Source: Blastochloris sulfoviridis (GTDB taxonomy: Bacteria > Pseudomonadota > Alphaproteobacteria > Rhizobiales > Xanthobacteraceae). Taken from it: DNA of 64,000 nt. The notes below the pieces were generated by a model. The model was not told the DNA's origin. It searched no databases and was given only the letters and a program-made list of their open reading frames with translations. The DNA lies in NCBI RefSeq assembly GCF_008630065.1, contig NZ_VWPL01000007.1, positions 62,001-126,000 of the forward strand, read 5' to 3'. Positions 29,892 through 39,035 of the stretch are shown here, piece by piece. The position numbers and the translations under genes were made by a program. The first letter of the stretch is position 1. Each line of letters begins with the position of its first letter.

Positions 29892-31679
29892 TTACCCCAG
29901 CACGTAGCTGCCCGGTGCCGGCGCGGTCTCGGCGAGGCCGAGGTCGGGCCTCCCCATCGGCGGGGGCGCGACCGGCGCACCCGAGCGCTGCGCCAGCCAT
30001 TCGAACCAGGCCGGCCACCACGAGCCGGGGTGCGGCGGCACCTGCCGGACCCACGCCTCGGGATCGATGTAGCGGTCCTGCTCCTGGCGCGTGGCGATGC
30101 GGTAGTGGCGGTCGTGCCGCCCGGGCGGCGAGACGACGCCCTGATTGTGGCCGCCATTGGTGAGCACGAAGGTCACCTCGCTGTCGGCCAGCAGGTTGAA
30201 CTTGTAGACCGAGCGCCAGGGCGCCACGTGGTCCCATTCCGTGCCGAGCGCGAACACCGGGGCGCGGATGTCCTGCACCACCACCGGCCTGCCATCGACC
30301 AGGAAATGGCCGCGGGCGAGGTCGTTGTTGAGGTACATCGAGCGCAGATATTCGGAATGCATGCGGTAGGGCATGCGGGTGGCGTCGGTCGCCCACGCCA
30401 TGATGTCGAAGGACGGCTCGGGATCGCCCATCCAGTACTGCTTGACGATCTTCGACCAGATCAGGTCGTTCGAGCGCAGCAGGTTGAACGTGCCCTGCAT
30501 CTGCGGCGCGGCGAGCACGCCCTGGCGCCACATCATGTCCTCCAGCAGGCTGACCTGGCTTTCGTTGACGAACAGCTTGAGCTCGCCCGCCTCCTCGAAA
30601 TCGGTCTGGGCGGCGAGGAAGCTCAGGCTCGCCAGCCGGTCGTCGCCGTCGCGCGCCATCGCCGCCGCGGCGATCGCCAAGAGCGTGCCGCCGAGGCAGT
30701 AGCCGACGCCATGCGCGCGGCGGGCGCCGGTGATCGCCAGCGCCGCCTGCAGCGCCGGCAGCAGGCCGAGGCGACGATAGTCGTCGAAGCCGACGTCGCG
30801 GTCCTCCGGCGTCGGGTTCTTCCACGAGATCATGAACACGGTGAAGCCGGCCTCAAGCAGGTGGTTCACCAGCGAGTTGGCGGGCGACAGATCGAGAATG
30901 TAGTATTTCATGATCCAGGCCGGGATCATCAGCACCGGCTCCGGGCGCACGGTCGCCGTGCGCGGCCGATACTGGATCACCTCGCACAGCGGCGTCGTCA
31001 GCACCACGGACCCTTCCGCCGTCGCCACGGTCTTGCCGACGACGAAGGCATCGGTCGACCGCGGCCGCTGGCCGCTGGCCTTGCGCGTCCAATCCTCGGC
31101 GGCATTGAGTGCGCCCTCGACCAGGCACCGGCCGCCGGTGGTCATGATCCGTTCGAGAATCTCCGGGTTGGTGGCCGGGAAGTTCGACGGCGCCACGGTG
31201 TCGAGCGCCTGGCGCGCGACGAATTCGAGCAGCGCGCGGTCGGCGGCGGCAATTCCGTGGCCGCCGGTGGTCGCCTCGCGCCACCAGCGCTCGATGCCGA
31301 GGAACGCCTCGGCATAGAGGGCGTATGGCGCGATCCGCCAGCTGTCGTGGCGGAACCGGCGGTCCTGCGGCAGCGCGCGCGCCGCGGGCTCGGACGTCCC
31401 GCCCGCCATCGCCGTCTGCATCGCCAGCCCGGCGAAGCGCGTCCACTCCTGGACCATCAGCAGCGACAGCTCGGCCTGCCGCGCCGGCGAGGTCGCGAGG
31501 TGCGCCGCCCAATTGTAGAGGGCGGTCTGCAGCGGGATCGGCGAAAAGCCGCCGGTCAGCGCGGCGAGGCCGGCGTGGAAATAGCGGTCCCAGTCCGCCT
31601 CCGCCGGCAGGATGGGGGCCGGCCGCTCGCTCTCCGGCGCCGGCAGGGTCTGCCGATGGTCCGATACCGCGGTCTGCAT
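29892..31679 (-). CDS. phaC: Class I poly(3-hydroxyalkanoate) synthase PhaC-like
   Basis: PhaC polymerises hydroxyacyl-CoA into storage polyester. The 595-residue protein has the lipase-like box GYCLGGT with catalytic Cys328, then WDHVAPW (Asp483) and TNGGHNQG (His511), the usual triad. VLMIPAWIMKYYILDLSPANSLV and WKNPTPEDRDVGFDDY are family signatures. The ATG at 31679 is chosen because the upstream extension is basic and not conserved. Confidence 0.92.
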   Translation of the reverse strand: MQTAVSDHRQTLPAPESERPAPILPAEADWDRYFHAGLAALTGGFSPIPLQTALYNWAAHLATSPARQAELSLLMVQEWTRFAGLAMQTAMAGGTSEPAARALPQDRRFRHDSWRIAPYALYAEAFLGIERWWREATTGGHGIAAADRALLEFVARQALDTVAPSNFPATNPEILERIMTTGGRCLVEGALNAAEDWTRKASGQRPRSTDAFVVGKTVATAEGSVVLTTPLCEVIQYRPRTATVRPEPVLMIPAWIMKYYILDLSPANSLVNHLLEAGFTVFMISWKNPTPEDRDVGFDDYRRLGLLPALQAALAITGARRAHGVGYCLGGTLLAIAAAAMARDGDDRLASLSFLAAQTDFEEAGELKLFVNESQVSLLEDMMWRQGVLAAPQMQGTFNLLRSNDLIWSKIVKQYWMGDPEPSFDIMAWATDATRMPYRMHSEYLRSMYLNNDLARGHFLVDGRPVVVQDIRAPVFALGTEWDHVAPWRSVYKFNLLADSEVTFVLTNGGHNQGVVSPPGRHDRHYRIATRQEQDRYIDPEAWVRQVPPHPGSWWPAWFEWLAQRSGAPVAPPPMGRPDLGLAETAPAPGSYVLG

Positions 31680-32051
31680 GCTGGTCGATCTCCGCTCCGG
31701 TCTCCGTGCGCGGGAGACGTCCTGAGGCACCCTGGCGAGGCGCACCCGTCCGGGACGGGTGGCGGTTCATAACCCCAAATTATGACTCCCGTCCGTGACG
31801 CGGGGAAGAAATCCCCGGACGCGACCCTCGGCCGGCCACACCCGAGCTTCGCCGCCGCACCTCAAAAATCGTCATCCGACCAGCGTCTTAGGCGCAGCCT
31901 CGGCCCCAGCCACGATCGCTTGATCGCGCGGCCCGGAGGGGCGCCGGCCGCCCGGACGGGGCCGGACGCCGGGCCGCGCCGTGAGGCCAGCCGCAACGAT
32001 CGGGCCTCGCGGCGACAGATTCGTCATGACGGGTGTTGATTTCGACGTGTC
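31680..32051. other. Divergent intergenic region between phaC and padR
   Basis: No gene is supported. It must contain the phaC promoter, but I see no clear consensus pair. Confidence 0.45.
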
Positions 32052-32065
32052 TTCGATATATCTAA
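32052..32065 (+). promoter_or_regulatory. Palindromic operator of the PadR regulator
   Basis: TTCGATATATCTAA reads TTnGATATATCnAA on both strands. It lies 27 bases before the supported padR start, which fits autorepression by a PadR protein; these recognise short AT-rich dyads. Confidence 0.6.
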
Positions 32066-32092
32066 ATGCCATCGAAACCCAGAGAGGGACAG

Positions 32093-32842
32093 ATGTTTCC
32101 GATGCACACGAACGGCGGCCGACAGCGCCGCCACTTTTGGGGCCGGACCGGCCCAGCGGCCGAGAAGCCCACAGGCACCGACGCGCCGGACGGCGAACAG
32201 CGGCGCATGCGCCACCAACGGCGACACCAGCGAATGATGATGGAGAAAGAGATGTTCAATTCCAGGCCGGGAGGCCCCGGCGGCTTCGGCGGACGGCGCG
32301 GCCGCGGCCAACGCGATTTCGAGACCGACGGCTTCGCCCCCTGGGGCGAGCAGCAGGGCCGCGGGCGGGGACGCGGCGGACGCCTGGGGCGCCTGTTCGC
32401 CCATGGCGACCTTCACCTCGTGGTGCTGCACCTCATCGCGGAGAAGCCGCGCCACGGCTATGAGCTGATCAAGTCGATCGAGGCCGCGGTGAACGGCGCC
32501 TACAGCCCGAGCCCCGGCACCATCTATCCGGCGCTGGCGCTGCTTGAGGAGCAGGGCTGGGTCGAGGCCGGCAGCGCCGAGGGCGGCAAGAAGCTCTATG
32601 CGATCACCGAGGCCGGCCGCGCCTATCTCGACGCCAACCGGGCGACGGTCGAGACCATGCTGGCGCGCATGGCCGAGATCGGCGCCAGCCGCGCCGACGT
32701 GCCGGCGCCGGTGATCCGCGCGATGGAAAACCTGAAGCTGGCACTGCGCATGCGCATGGAGCGCGGCCCGCTCACCGAGGACGCCGCGCGCACCATTGCC
32801 GAGGCGCTCGACCGCGCGGTCGCCGACATCGAACGGAGCTGA
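32093..32842 (+). CDS. PadR-family regulator with metal-binding-like N-terminal extension (YqjI-like)
   Basis: The 249-residue protein has a Met/His/Arg-rich N-terminal extension (about residues 1-50), a Gly/Arg-rich linker, and then the PadR winged helix: GDLHLVVLHLIAEKPRHGYELIKSIEAAVNG, YSPSPGTIYPALALLEEQGW and GKKLYAITEAGRAYLD. E. coli YqjI has a comparable extension and controls a ferric reductase in response to nickel. The ATG at 32093 is preferred because AGAGAGGGAC precedes it and the upstream ATG at 32066 abuts the operator. Confidence 0.82.
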   Translation: MFPMHTNGGRQRRHFWGRTGPAAEKPTGTDAPDGEQRRMRHQRRHQRMMMEKEMFNSRPGGPGGFGGRRGRGQRDFETDGFAPWGEQQGRGRGRGGRLGRLFAHGDLHLVVLHLIAEKPRHGYELIKSIEAAVNGAYSPSPGTIYPALALLEEQGWVEAGSAEGGKKLYAITEAGRAYLDANRATVETMLARMAEIGASRADVPAPVIRAMENLKLALRMRMERGPLTEDAARTIAEALDRAVADIERS

Positions 32843-32846
32843 GGCG

Positions 32847-33062
32847 ATGGAGCCCGGGATCCGCAAGCAGCTCCACGCCCTGTCGCGGGCGGGCAAGCTC
32901 GGGCGCCGCGTCAACGCCGATCCGGTCGTGCTGAGCGATGGCGACCGGGGTGCGCGCGACAAAGCGGCGGACCGCCGGCCGGAACAGTCGCCGCCCGCGG
33001 AGACCGCCGCCGGGGCGGAGCGGCCCGAGCCACTGCCGCGCCGTCATCCGGTTTGCGTCTGA
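32847..33062 (+). CDS. Small hypothetical protein downstream of padR
   Basis: This 71-residue frame starts four bases after padR with GAGCTGAGG upstream and is rich in Arg, Ala, Pro and Glu. I recognise no family, and it might be non-coding. Ferric-reductase genes often follow such padR genes, so it could mark a lost neighbour. Confidence 0.3.
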   Translation: MEPGIRKQLHALSRAGKLGRRVNADPVVLSDGDRGARDKAADRRPEQSPPAETAAGAERPEPLPRRHPVCV

Positions 33063-33190
33063 CGGTTTCCGGCTGATCGGGTCGGGGTTTGGCAAGCGCC
33101 GAAGCCCCCCACCGGCCCGAGCTTGCGCTCGGTCACCCTCCCCCGCTTCGCGGAGGAGGGACAACAGCCGGAAATGTCGGGCTTTTCTTT

Positions 33191-33213
33191 CCCTCCCCGA
33201 TCTTCGGGGAGGG
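33191..33213. terminator. Hairpin downstream of the RND efflux operon
   Basis: A perfect 10-bp stem (CCCTCCCCGA/TCGGGGAGGG) with a TCT loop lies eight bases after the stop of the minus-strand efflux gene. There is no true T-run on either side, so termination activity is only likely. Confidence 0.5.
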
Positions 33214-33220
33214 AAACTTT

Positions 33221-36200
33221 CTACCCCGCCGCCTGCCCGCGTTCGAGCGGCACACCGTCGTCGCGCAGCAGCACATAGATCGCCGGGATGACCAGCACCG
33301 TCAGCGCGGTGGAGGACGCAAGGCCGAACACCAGCGAGATCGCCAGACCCTGGAAGATCGGGTCGGTGAGGATGAACGCCGCGCCGATCATCGCCGCCAG
33401 TGCCGTCAGCACGATCGGCTTGAAGCGGATGGCGCCGGCCTCAATGAGCGCCGCCCGCAGCGGCACGCCGCGCGCCCGCACATGGCGGATGAAATCCACC
33501 AGCAGGATCGAGTTGCGCACGATGATGCCGGCGAGCGCAATGAAGCCGATCATCGAGGTGGCGGTGAACGGCGCGTCGAACAGCCAGTGGCCGAGCACGA
33601 TGCCGATCAGCGTCAGCGGCACCGGCACCAGGATCACCAGCGGCAGCCGGAACGAGCCGAACTGCGCCACCACCAGCAGATAGATGCCGAGCAGCGCCAC
33701 GCCGAACGCCGCACCCATGTCGCGGAAGGTGACATAGGTGACCTCCCACTCGCCGTCCCACAGCATCGTCGGCTGGGAGTCGTCCTCCGGCTGGCCGTGA
33801 TACTTGACCACCGGCGGGCCGCCCTCGCCCCAGTCGATGGACTTGAGCGCATCCTCGACCGCGAACATGCCGTAGACCGGCGCCTCGAAGCGGCCGGCGA
33901 CCTCGGCGCTGACCATCTCGGCGAAGCGACCGTTGTGGCGGAAGATCGGGAAGGAGGCGAGCTCGCGCTTGGCCGTCACCACGTCGCCAAGCTCGACATT
34001 GGCGCCCTGGCGCGCGGTGCCGCCGGCCGGCAGCGGCGTCGACAGCACCTTCTCGCCCGGCGTCATGCCGGCGCGCGGCAGCGCCACGGTGATGTCGATC
34101 GGCTTCAGGCTGCCGCCGCGCTGCGAATAGCCGATCTTCACGCCGCCGATCAGCGCCGCCAGCGTGTCGTAGACCGCCTGCTCCTCGACGCCGTGGAACT
34201 CCAGCGCGTCCTGGTCGATCGAATAGCGCAGGCGTTCGCCGCGGGTGCCGAAGCTGTCGTCGACATCGACGACGAAATCCACCGACTGGAACGCCTGGCG
34301 CACCTTGCGCGCCAGCTCGCGCCGGGTCTCGGCGTCGGGCCCATAGACCTCGGCCAGCAGGGTCGAGAGCACCGGCGGCCCCGGCGGCACCTCCACCACC
34401 TTGACCGCCGTGCCGGCAGGCGCCGGCAGGTCGGCGAGACGCTTGCGGATGTCGAGCGCGATGGCGTGGCTCGGCCGCTCGCGGTCGCCCTTGGGCACGA
34501 GATTGACCGACAGGTCGCCCAGTTCCGGCGTCTCGCGCGAATAGTAGTGCCGCACCAGACCGTTGAAGTTGAACGGCGCGGCCGTGCCGACATAGGCCTG
34601 GATCGAGGTCAGCTCGGGCAGATCCTTCAGCCGCCCGGCGGCCGCGGTCAGCACCCGGTCGGTCTCCTCCAGCGACGCGCCGCGCGGCAGATCGACCACC
34701 ACCTGGATTTCCGACTTGTTGTCGAACGGCAGGAGCTTCACCCGCACCGTCTTGGTGGCGAACAGCGTGCAGGCGGCAAGGGTGGCGACGCCGACGACGG
34801 TGAGGAACACCTTCGAGCGGGTGCGGCCCTTCAATAGCGGCCGCGCCACCCAGGCATAGAAGCGGCCCATGGCGCCGGCATCGTGGCCGTCGCCGCCCGG
34901 CGTGCCGCGCTCGCGCTCGAAGCGGCGCCGCGCCACCTTGAGCAGCAGCCACGGCGTGATGGTGACGGCGACGAAGAACGAGAACAGCATCGCCATCGAG
35001 GCGTTGGCCGGGATTGGCGCCATGTATGGGCCCATCAGGCCGGACACGAACATCATCGGCAGCAGGGCCGCGACGATGGTCAGCGTCGCGACGATGGTCG
35101 GGTTGCCGACCTCGGCCACGGCTTCGATGGCGGTCTCGACCAGCCCGCGGTCGCCGCGCATCTTCCAGTGGCGCACCACGTTCTCGACCACCACGATGGC
35201 GTCGTCGACCAGGATGCCGATCGAGAAGATCAACGCGAACAGGCTGACACGGTTGATGGTGTAGCCCATCAGCCACGCCGCAAACAGCGTCAGCAGGATG
35301 GTGGTGGGGATGATCACCATCACCACCACGCCCTCGCGCCAGCCGATGGCCAGCGTGATGAGCAGCACGATCGACACGGTGGCGAGCGCGAGGTGGAACA
35401 GCAGCTCGTCGGCCTTCTCGGTCGCCGTCTCGCCATAGTTGCGGGTGACCGCGATCTCGATGTCGTTGGGCACGATGCGGCCCTTGACGATATCGAGCCG
35501 CTTGAGGATGTCCTCGGCCACCACCACCGCATTGGCGCCCTTGCGCTTGGCCAGCGCGATGCTCACCGCCGGCCGCTTGTCGAGCCCGCCCTCGGCGTTG
35601 CGCGTCAGGGTCCAGCTCAGATGCTCCGGCTGGGCCGCGCCGACCTTCACGTCGGCGACGTCCTTGACATAGACCGGGCGGCCGTCGCGCGAGGTCAGCA
35701 GCAACAGGCCGATATCGGGCATGCCCTGCAGCGTCTGGCCGGCGACCACCGGCACGGCGCGGCCCTGCTCGCGGAAGGTGCCGAGCTGGAAGGAGCGGTT
35801 GGCGTTCTCCAGCTTGGCGACGAGCTGGTTGAGCGTGATGCCGTAGAGCGACAGCCGCTCGGGATCGGGCTCGACGCGAATCTGGTTGGCGCTGCCGCCG
35901 ACGATGTAGCTGCCGCCGATCGAGTCGACCTTGCTCAACTCGTGCTGCAGCTCCTCGGCCACCTGATAGAGGCCGTTGTCGGTCCAGGCCCCGGCGCGCT
36001 CCGGCTTCGGCGACAGCGTCAGCACGACGATGGCGACGTCGTCGATGCCGCGGCCGACGATCAGCGGCTCGGGAATGCCCTTGGGCAGGCCGGTGATGTT
36101 GGCGCGGATCTTGTCGTGCACCCGCAGCACCGCGGTATCCTGGTTGGTGCCGACATAGAATCGGGCGGTGACCATCACCTTGTCGTCGAGCGTCTGCGAG

Positions 36201-36481
36201 TAGACGTGCTCGACCTCGTTGATGCCCTTGACGATGTCTTCCAGCGGCCGGGTGATCAGCTCGACCGCATCCTCGGCCTTGTAGCCATTGGCGGCCACGA
36301 GGATGTCGACCATCGGCACCGAGATCTGCGGCTCCTCCTCGCGCGGCACCGACTGCAGCGCGAGAAGCCCGACGATCAGGCTGCCGATGAGCAAGAGCGG
36401 CGTCAGCGGCGACTGGATGAAGGTCTTGGTGAGGCGGCCGGACAGGCCGAGCCGGACGTCGGGCTGCATGTCGGCGCTCAT
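33221..36481 (-). CDS. RND efflux transporter permease (AcrB/MMPL-type)
   Basis: This 1086-residue inner-membrane pump has 12 predicted membrane segments and two large periplasmic loops. The N-terminus LTKTFIQSPLTPLLLIGSLIVGLLALQSVPREEEPQISVP is typical of the proteobacterial group that pairs with short adaptors. The proton-relay region is GILVDDAIVVVENVVRHW in TM4. It overlaps the upstream adaptor gene by four bases. Substrate unknown; control by a thiol-type ArsR protein hints at sulfide or another reactive stress. Confidence 0.93.
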   Translation of the reverse strand: MSADMQPDVRLGLSGRLTKTFIQSPLTPLLLIGSLIVGLLALQSVPREEEPQISVPMVDILVAANGYKAEDAVELITRPLEDIVKGINEVEHVYSQTLDDKVMVTARFYVGTNQDTAVLRVHDKIRANITGLPKGIPEPLIVGRGIDDVAIVVLTLSPKPERAGAWTDNGLYQVAEELQHELSKVDSIGGSYIVGGSANQIRVEPDPERLSLYGITLNQLVAKLENANRSFQLGTFREQGRAVPVVAGQTLQGMPDIGLLLLTSRDGRPVYVKDVADVKVGAAQPEHLSWTLTRNAEGGLDKRPAVSIALAKRKGANAVVVAEDILKRLDIVKGRIVPNDIEIAVTRNYGETATEKADELLFHLALATVSIVLLITLAIGWREGVVVMVIIPTTILLTLFAAWLMGYTINRVSLFALIFSIGILVDDAIVVVENVVRHWKMRGDRGLVETAIEAVAEVGNPTIVATLTIVAALLPMMFVSGLMGPYMAPIPANASMAMLFSFFVAVTITPWLLLKVARRRFERERGTPGGDGHDAGAMGRFYAWVARPLLKGRTRSKVFLTVVGVATLAACTLFATKTVRVKLLPFDNKSEIQVVVDLPRGASLEETDRVLTAAAGRLKDLPELTSIQAYVGTAAPFNFNGLVRHYYSRETPELGDLSVNLVPKGDRERPSHAIALDIRKRLADLPAPAGTAVKVVEVPPGPPVLSTLLAEVYGPDAETRRELARKVRQAFQSVDFVVDVDDSFGTRGERLRYSIDQDALEFHGVEEQAVYDTLAALIGGVKIGYSQRGGSLKPIDITVALPRAGMTPGEKVLSTPLPAGGTARQGANVELGDVVTAKRELASFPIFRHNGRFAEMVSAEVAGRFEAPVYGMFAVEDALKSIDWGEGGPPVVKYHGQPEDDSQPTMLWDGEWEVTYVTFRDMGAAFGVALLGIYLLVVAQFGSFRLPLVILVPVPLTLIGIVLGHWLFDAPFTATSMIGFIALAGIIVRNSILLVDFIRHVRARGVPLRAALIEAGAIRFKPIVLTALAAMIGAAFILTDPIFQGLAISLVFGLASSTALTVLVIPAIYVLLRDDGVPLERGQAAG

Positions 36482-37464
36482 GGCGTCACCACCACGTCGC
36501 CGTCCTTGAGGCCGGACAGGATCTCGACTTGGCCGTCGCGGGTCTCGCCGGGCTGGACGACGGCCTCGGTGCCGTCCTTCAGCCGCACGAAATGGGCGCC
36601 GGCCCGGGCATAGACGGCCGACGCCGGCACGACGATGGCGCTGCGCTGGCCGGTCGTCACATAGACCCGGGTTCGTTCGCCGACGAAATAATTGCCCAGC
36701 CCCTCGACATCGACGTCGGCGACCACCAGCCCGGTCTGGATTTCCGGGTAGACGAGCCGCACCCGGCCGGTGCGCAGTGCCTCCTCGCCCTTGCCCTTCA
36801 GGTCGTCGCTCCCCAGGCCGCGGGCGCCGATGCGCACCGCGTCGCCGGCATGCATGATCTGTGCGTGGCGCTCGGGCAGGCGCAGGCGCAGGATGTAGCG
36901 GTCCTCGGCCAGCGTGGCGATGGTCTCGCCCGGCAGCACGACGCGCCCTTCGGACACCGGCACGGTGAGCACCCGGCCGGCACCGGGCGAGTGGACCACG
37001 CCTTCCTTCATCTGCTGCTCGATGACGCTGCGCTCGGCCTGCATCGCCGCCAGCGTGCGCTCGGCGACGTCGAGCGCGGTGCGCGCCTGGTCAAGCTGGG
37101 TCTGCGAGGAGACGCCGCGGCGCTTGAGCTCCTCGATGCGCGCGAAATCGACCTTGGCCTGGTCGCGCTGCGCGGCCTGCGAGCGGATGCGCTGGTCGGA
37201 GGCCTTGGTCTGCAGCAGGAGCTTCTCGTCGACCACGGTGGCGACCTCGGCGCCGGCCGCGATCTCGTCGCCCTCCTTGACGTTGAGCGTCTCGATGGTG
37301 CCGCCGATGCGCGCGCGCGCAACGAGCTGGCGCACCGGCTCGACGGTGGCGAACACCGCCTTCCAATCCTCGACGGGGGCGGACTTGACGACGATCTCCG
37401 CCGCCGGCGCGGCGGACGCGAACAGGGTGCAGGCAAGGCCGGCGATGAGTGGTGTCGGACGCAT
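36478..37464 (-). CDS. RND efflux periplasmic adaptor (membrane fusion protein)
   Basis: The 328-residue protein has a Sec signal peptide (MRPTPLIAGLACTLFASAAPA), a biotinyl-lipoyl segment (ARIGGTIETLNVKEGDEIAAGAEVATV), a coiled-coil hairpin, and a C-terminal beta domain. It links the RND pump to an outer-membrane channel that is not encoded here. Start 37464. Confidence 0.92.
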   Translation of the reverse strand: MRPTPLIAGLACTLFASAAPAAEIVVKSAPVEDWKAVFATVEPVRQLVARARIGGTIETLNVKEGDEIAAGAEVATVVDEKLLLQTKASDQRIRSQAAQRDQAKVDFARIEELKRRGVSSQTQLDQARTALDVAERTLAAMQAERSVIEQQMKEGVVHSPGAGRVLTVPVSEGRVVLPGETIATLAEDRYILRLRLPERHAQIMHAGDAVRIGARGLGSDDLKGKGEEALRTGRVRLVYPEIQTGLVVADVDVEGLGNYFVGERTRVYVTTGQRSAIVVPASAVYARAGAHFVRLKDGTEAVVQPGETRDGQVEILSGLKDGDVVVTP

Positions 37465-37491
37465 CGGGTCTCTCCAGTGTCGTTTGACACA

Positions 37492-37513
37492 TATATTAGA
37501 ATACACTAATATA
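37492..37513. promoter_or_regulatory. Perfect inverted repeat, ArsR-family operator
   Basis: TATATTAG and CTAATATA are separated by six bases and lie in the 54-bp gap between the divergent adaptor and arsR genes. TTGACA at 37484-37489 lies just before it. One bound repressor could control both directions. Confidence 0.72.
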
Positions 37514-37518
37514 ACAAG

Positions 37519-37875
37519 ATGGAATTTGAAACGCTCGGCACCCGGGCCGCGGATGCGGAAGCCTTCCTGAAGGCGCTGGCCAACCGCCACCGCCTGATGA
37601 TCCTGTGCGAGCTGCACAAGGGCGAGCGTTCGGTGAGCGAGCTGCAGGAGGCGATGGGTCTCAGCCAGTCGTCGCTGTCGCAGCATCTGGCGCGGCTGCG
37701 GCTGGATGCGCTGGTCAAGACGCGGCGCGAGTCGCAGACGATCTATTATTCGATCGCCGCAGTCGGCGTGTCGCGCATCATCGCCGTGCTGTACGACCTG
37801 TTCTGCGCCGGGGCGTGCAGCGCGGTGCCGCCGAAGGCGTTGGGGGCGCGCGGGCGCCGCACGCCGCCGCATTGA
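37519..37875 (+). CDS. ArsR-family regulator (BigR/YgaV-like)
   Basis: The 118-residue winged-helix protein has LKALANRHRLMILCELHKGERSVSEL and LSQSSLSQHLARLRLDALVKTRR. Cysteines at 30, 96 and 100 sit where BigR/SqrR-type persulfide sensors have their reactive pair. It is divergent from an RND pump and followed by a rhodanese gene, which fits sulfide or persulfide sensing. Confidence 0.85.
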   Translation: MEFETLGTRAADAEAFLKALANRHRLMILCELHKGERSVSELQEAMGLSQSSLSQHLARLRLDALVKTRRESQTIYYSIAAVGVSRIIAVLYDLFCAGACSAVPPKALGARGRRTPPH

Positions 37876-38008
37876 CGGCATGACGTCCGTGAGGCCACAC
37901 GCCCGAGCCCCGCATATCGGCGGTCTGCCGGCGAGCGTCGTGGCTTGCATCGCCCGCGCTTCCGGTGAATCGTCCCTCCCCGACCCCACGCCACACCGGA
38001 ACGAACCG

Positions 38009-38905
38009 ATGACCTCTTCCCTGCCGAACGCCGCCAGCGCCACCCCGTCGATGACCTCGGGCCTGGCCGGCATCGTCGATGCCGCAGGCGTCGCCGCCGC
38101 CATGGCGCGCGATGCGATCGTGTGGGACGTGCGCGACGGCGCAAGCTTCGCCCAGGGCCACATTCCCGGCGCCGTGCACGTGCCGGGCGGCGAGCGCCTG
38201 CTGCGGCTGCCGACCCCGGAGGAGGGCGGCGAGCTGGCATGGGTGGCGAACAGCCTCGGCGAGGCCGGGCTCGATCTCGACCGCGAGATCATCGCCTATG
38301 GCACCCGCGGCAGCCCGTTCGCCTATGCCGGGGCGTTCGCGCTGCGCTATTTCGGGGCGCGTCGCGTCGCCACCTTCCATGACGGCATCGAGGGTTGGCG
38401 CGAGGCCGGCGAGGCGATCGAGACCACCGGGAGCCGCCGGCAGCCGGTGACCGTCGAACTCCGGCTCGATCCGGCGCTCGTCATTTCGACCCGCGAGGTG
38501 CTGGCGCGGCTCGGCGCGCCCGACATGGTGCTGCTCGACGTCCGCACCCCCGGCGAGTTCGCCGGCACCGACGTGCGGGCCGCCCGCGGCGGCCGCATTC
38601 CGGGCGCGATCAACATCCCGTTCGAGGCCAACTGGCGCGATCCGGAGACCGCCGTCAAGCTCGCCCGCGGGCTGGTGGCCGACAGCACCGGCATGCGACT
38701 GAAGCCGCTGGACGAGTTGCGCGACCTCTATGCATCGCTCGATCCGGCCAAGGAGATCGTGGTCTATTGCCAGTCGGGCGTGCGCGCCACCGAGACCGCG
38801 TCCGTGCTGGCCGAGCTCGGCTTCGGCAGGGTGCGGCTCTACAAGCGCTCCTGGGTCGAGTACGCGCTGCAGCCCGAGGCGCCGGTGGCCACCGGCGAGG
38901 CTTGA
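38009..38905 (+). CDS. Tandem rhodanese sulfurtransferase
   Basis: The 298-residue protein has two rhodanese domains. The second carries the active cysteine in VVYCQSGVRA (Cys254). The first has YGTRGS at the equivalent loop without cysteine and is probably structural. It would transfer sulfane sulfur from thiosulfate or persulfide to a thiol acceptor. The ATG at 38009 is favoured over upstream in-frame starts because of GGAACG upstream and domain fit. Confidence 0.85.
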   Translation: MTSSLPNAASATPSMTSGLAGIVDAAGVAAAMARDAIVWDVRDGASFAQGHIPGAVHVPGGERLLRLPTPEEGGELAWVANSLGEAGLDLDREIIAYGTRGSPFAYAGAFALRYFGARRVATFHDGIEGWREAGEAIETTGSRRQPVTVELRLDPALVISTREVLARLGAPDMVLLDVRTPGEFAGTDVRAARGGRIPGAINIPFEANWRDPETAVKLARGLVADSTGMRLKPLDELRDLYASLDPAKEIVVYCQSGVRATETASVLAELGFGRVRLYKRSWVEYALQPEAPVATGEA

Positions 38906-39025
38906 TACGGTTTCCGGTTGATCCCTCCGGGATACCGGAAACGGTCTCGCCGAAACCCCTTGTTCGAGGGCAGGGTTTTCGGCGATCGGAATACGGTTCT
39001 CCGGCCCTGAAGGCCGGAAACCGTA
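38906..39025. repeat. 120-bp inverted-repeat element (family 3)
   Basis: Perfect 12-bp ends, TACGGTTTCCGG (38906-38917) and CCGGAAACCGTA (39014-39025), bound an inner palindrome (CGCCGAAACCC ... GGGTTTTCGGCG). Partial copies or single ends occur at 265, 15000, 18130, about 20111, 33062 and 61432. Confidence 0.8.
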
Positions 39026-39035
39026 TGATCCGGGT

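Noticed and set aside
29142-31772. A long plus-strand frame opposite urtA and phaC
   Set aside because: Same reason: it is antisense to two clear genes, with no domain, no plausible ribosome binding site and skewed composition.
38009-38300. Rhodanese domain 1 as an active sulfurtransferase
   Set aside because: The loop that should hold the catalytic cysteine reads YGTRGS; only domain 2 has the cysteine.
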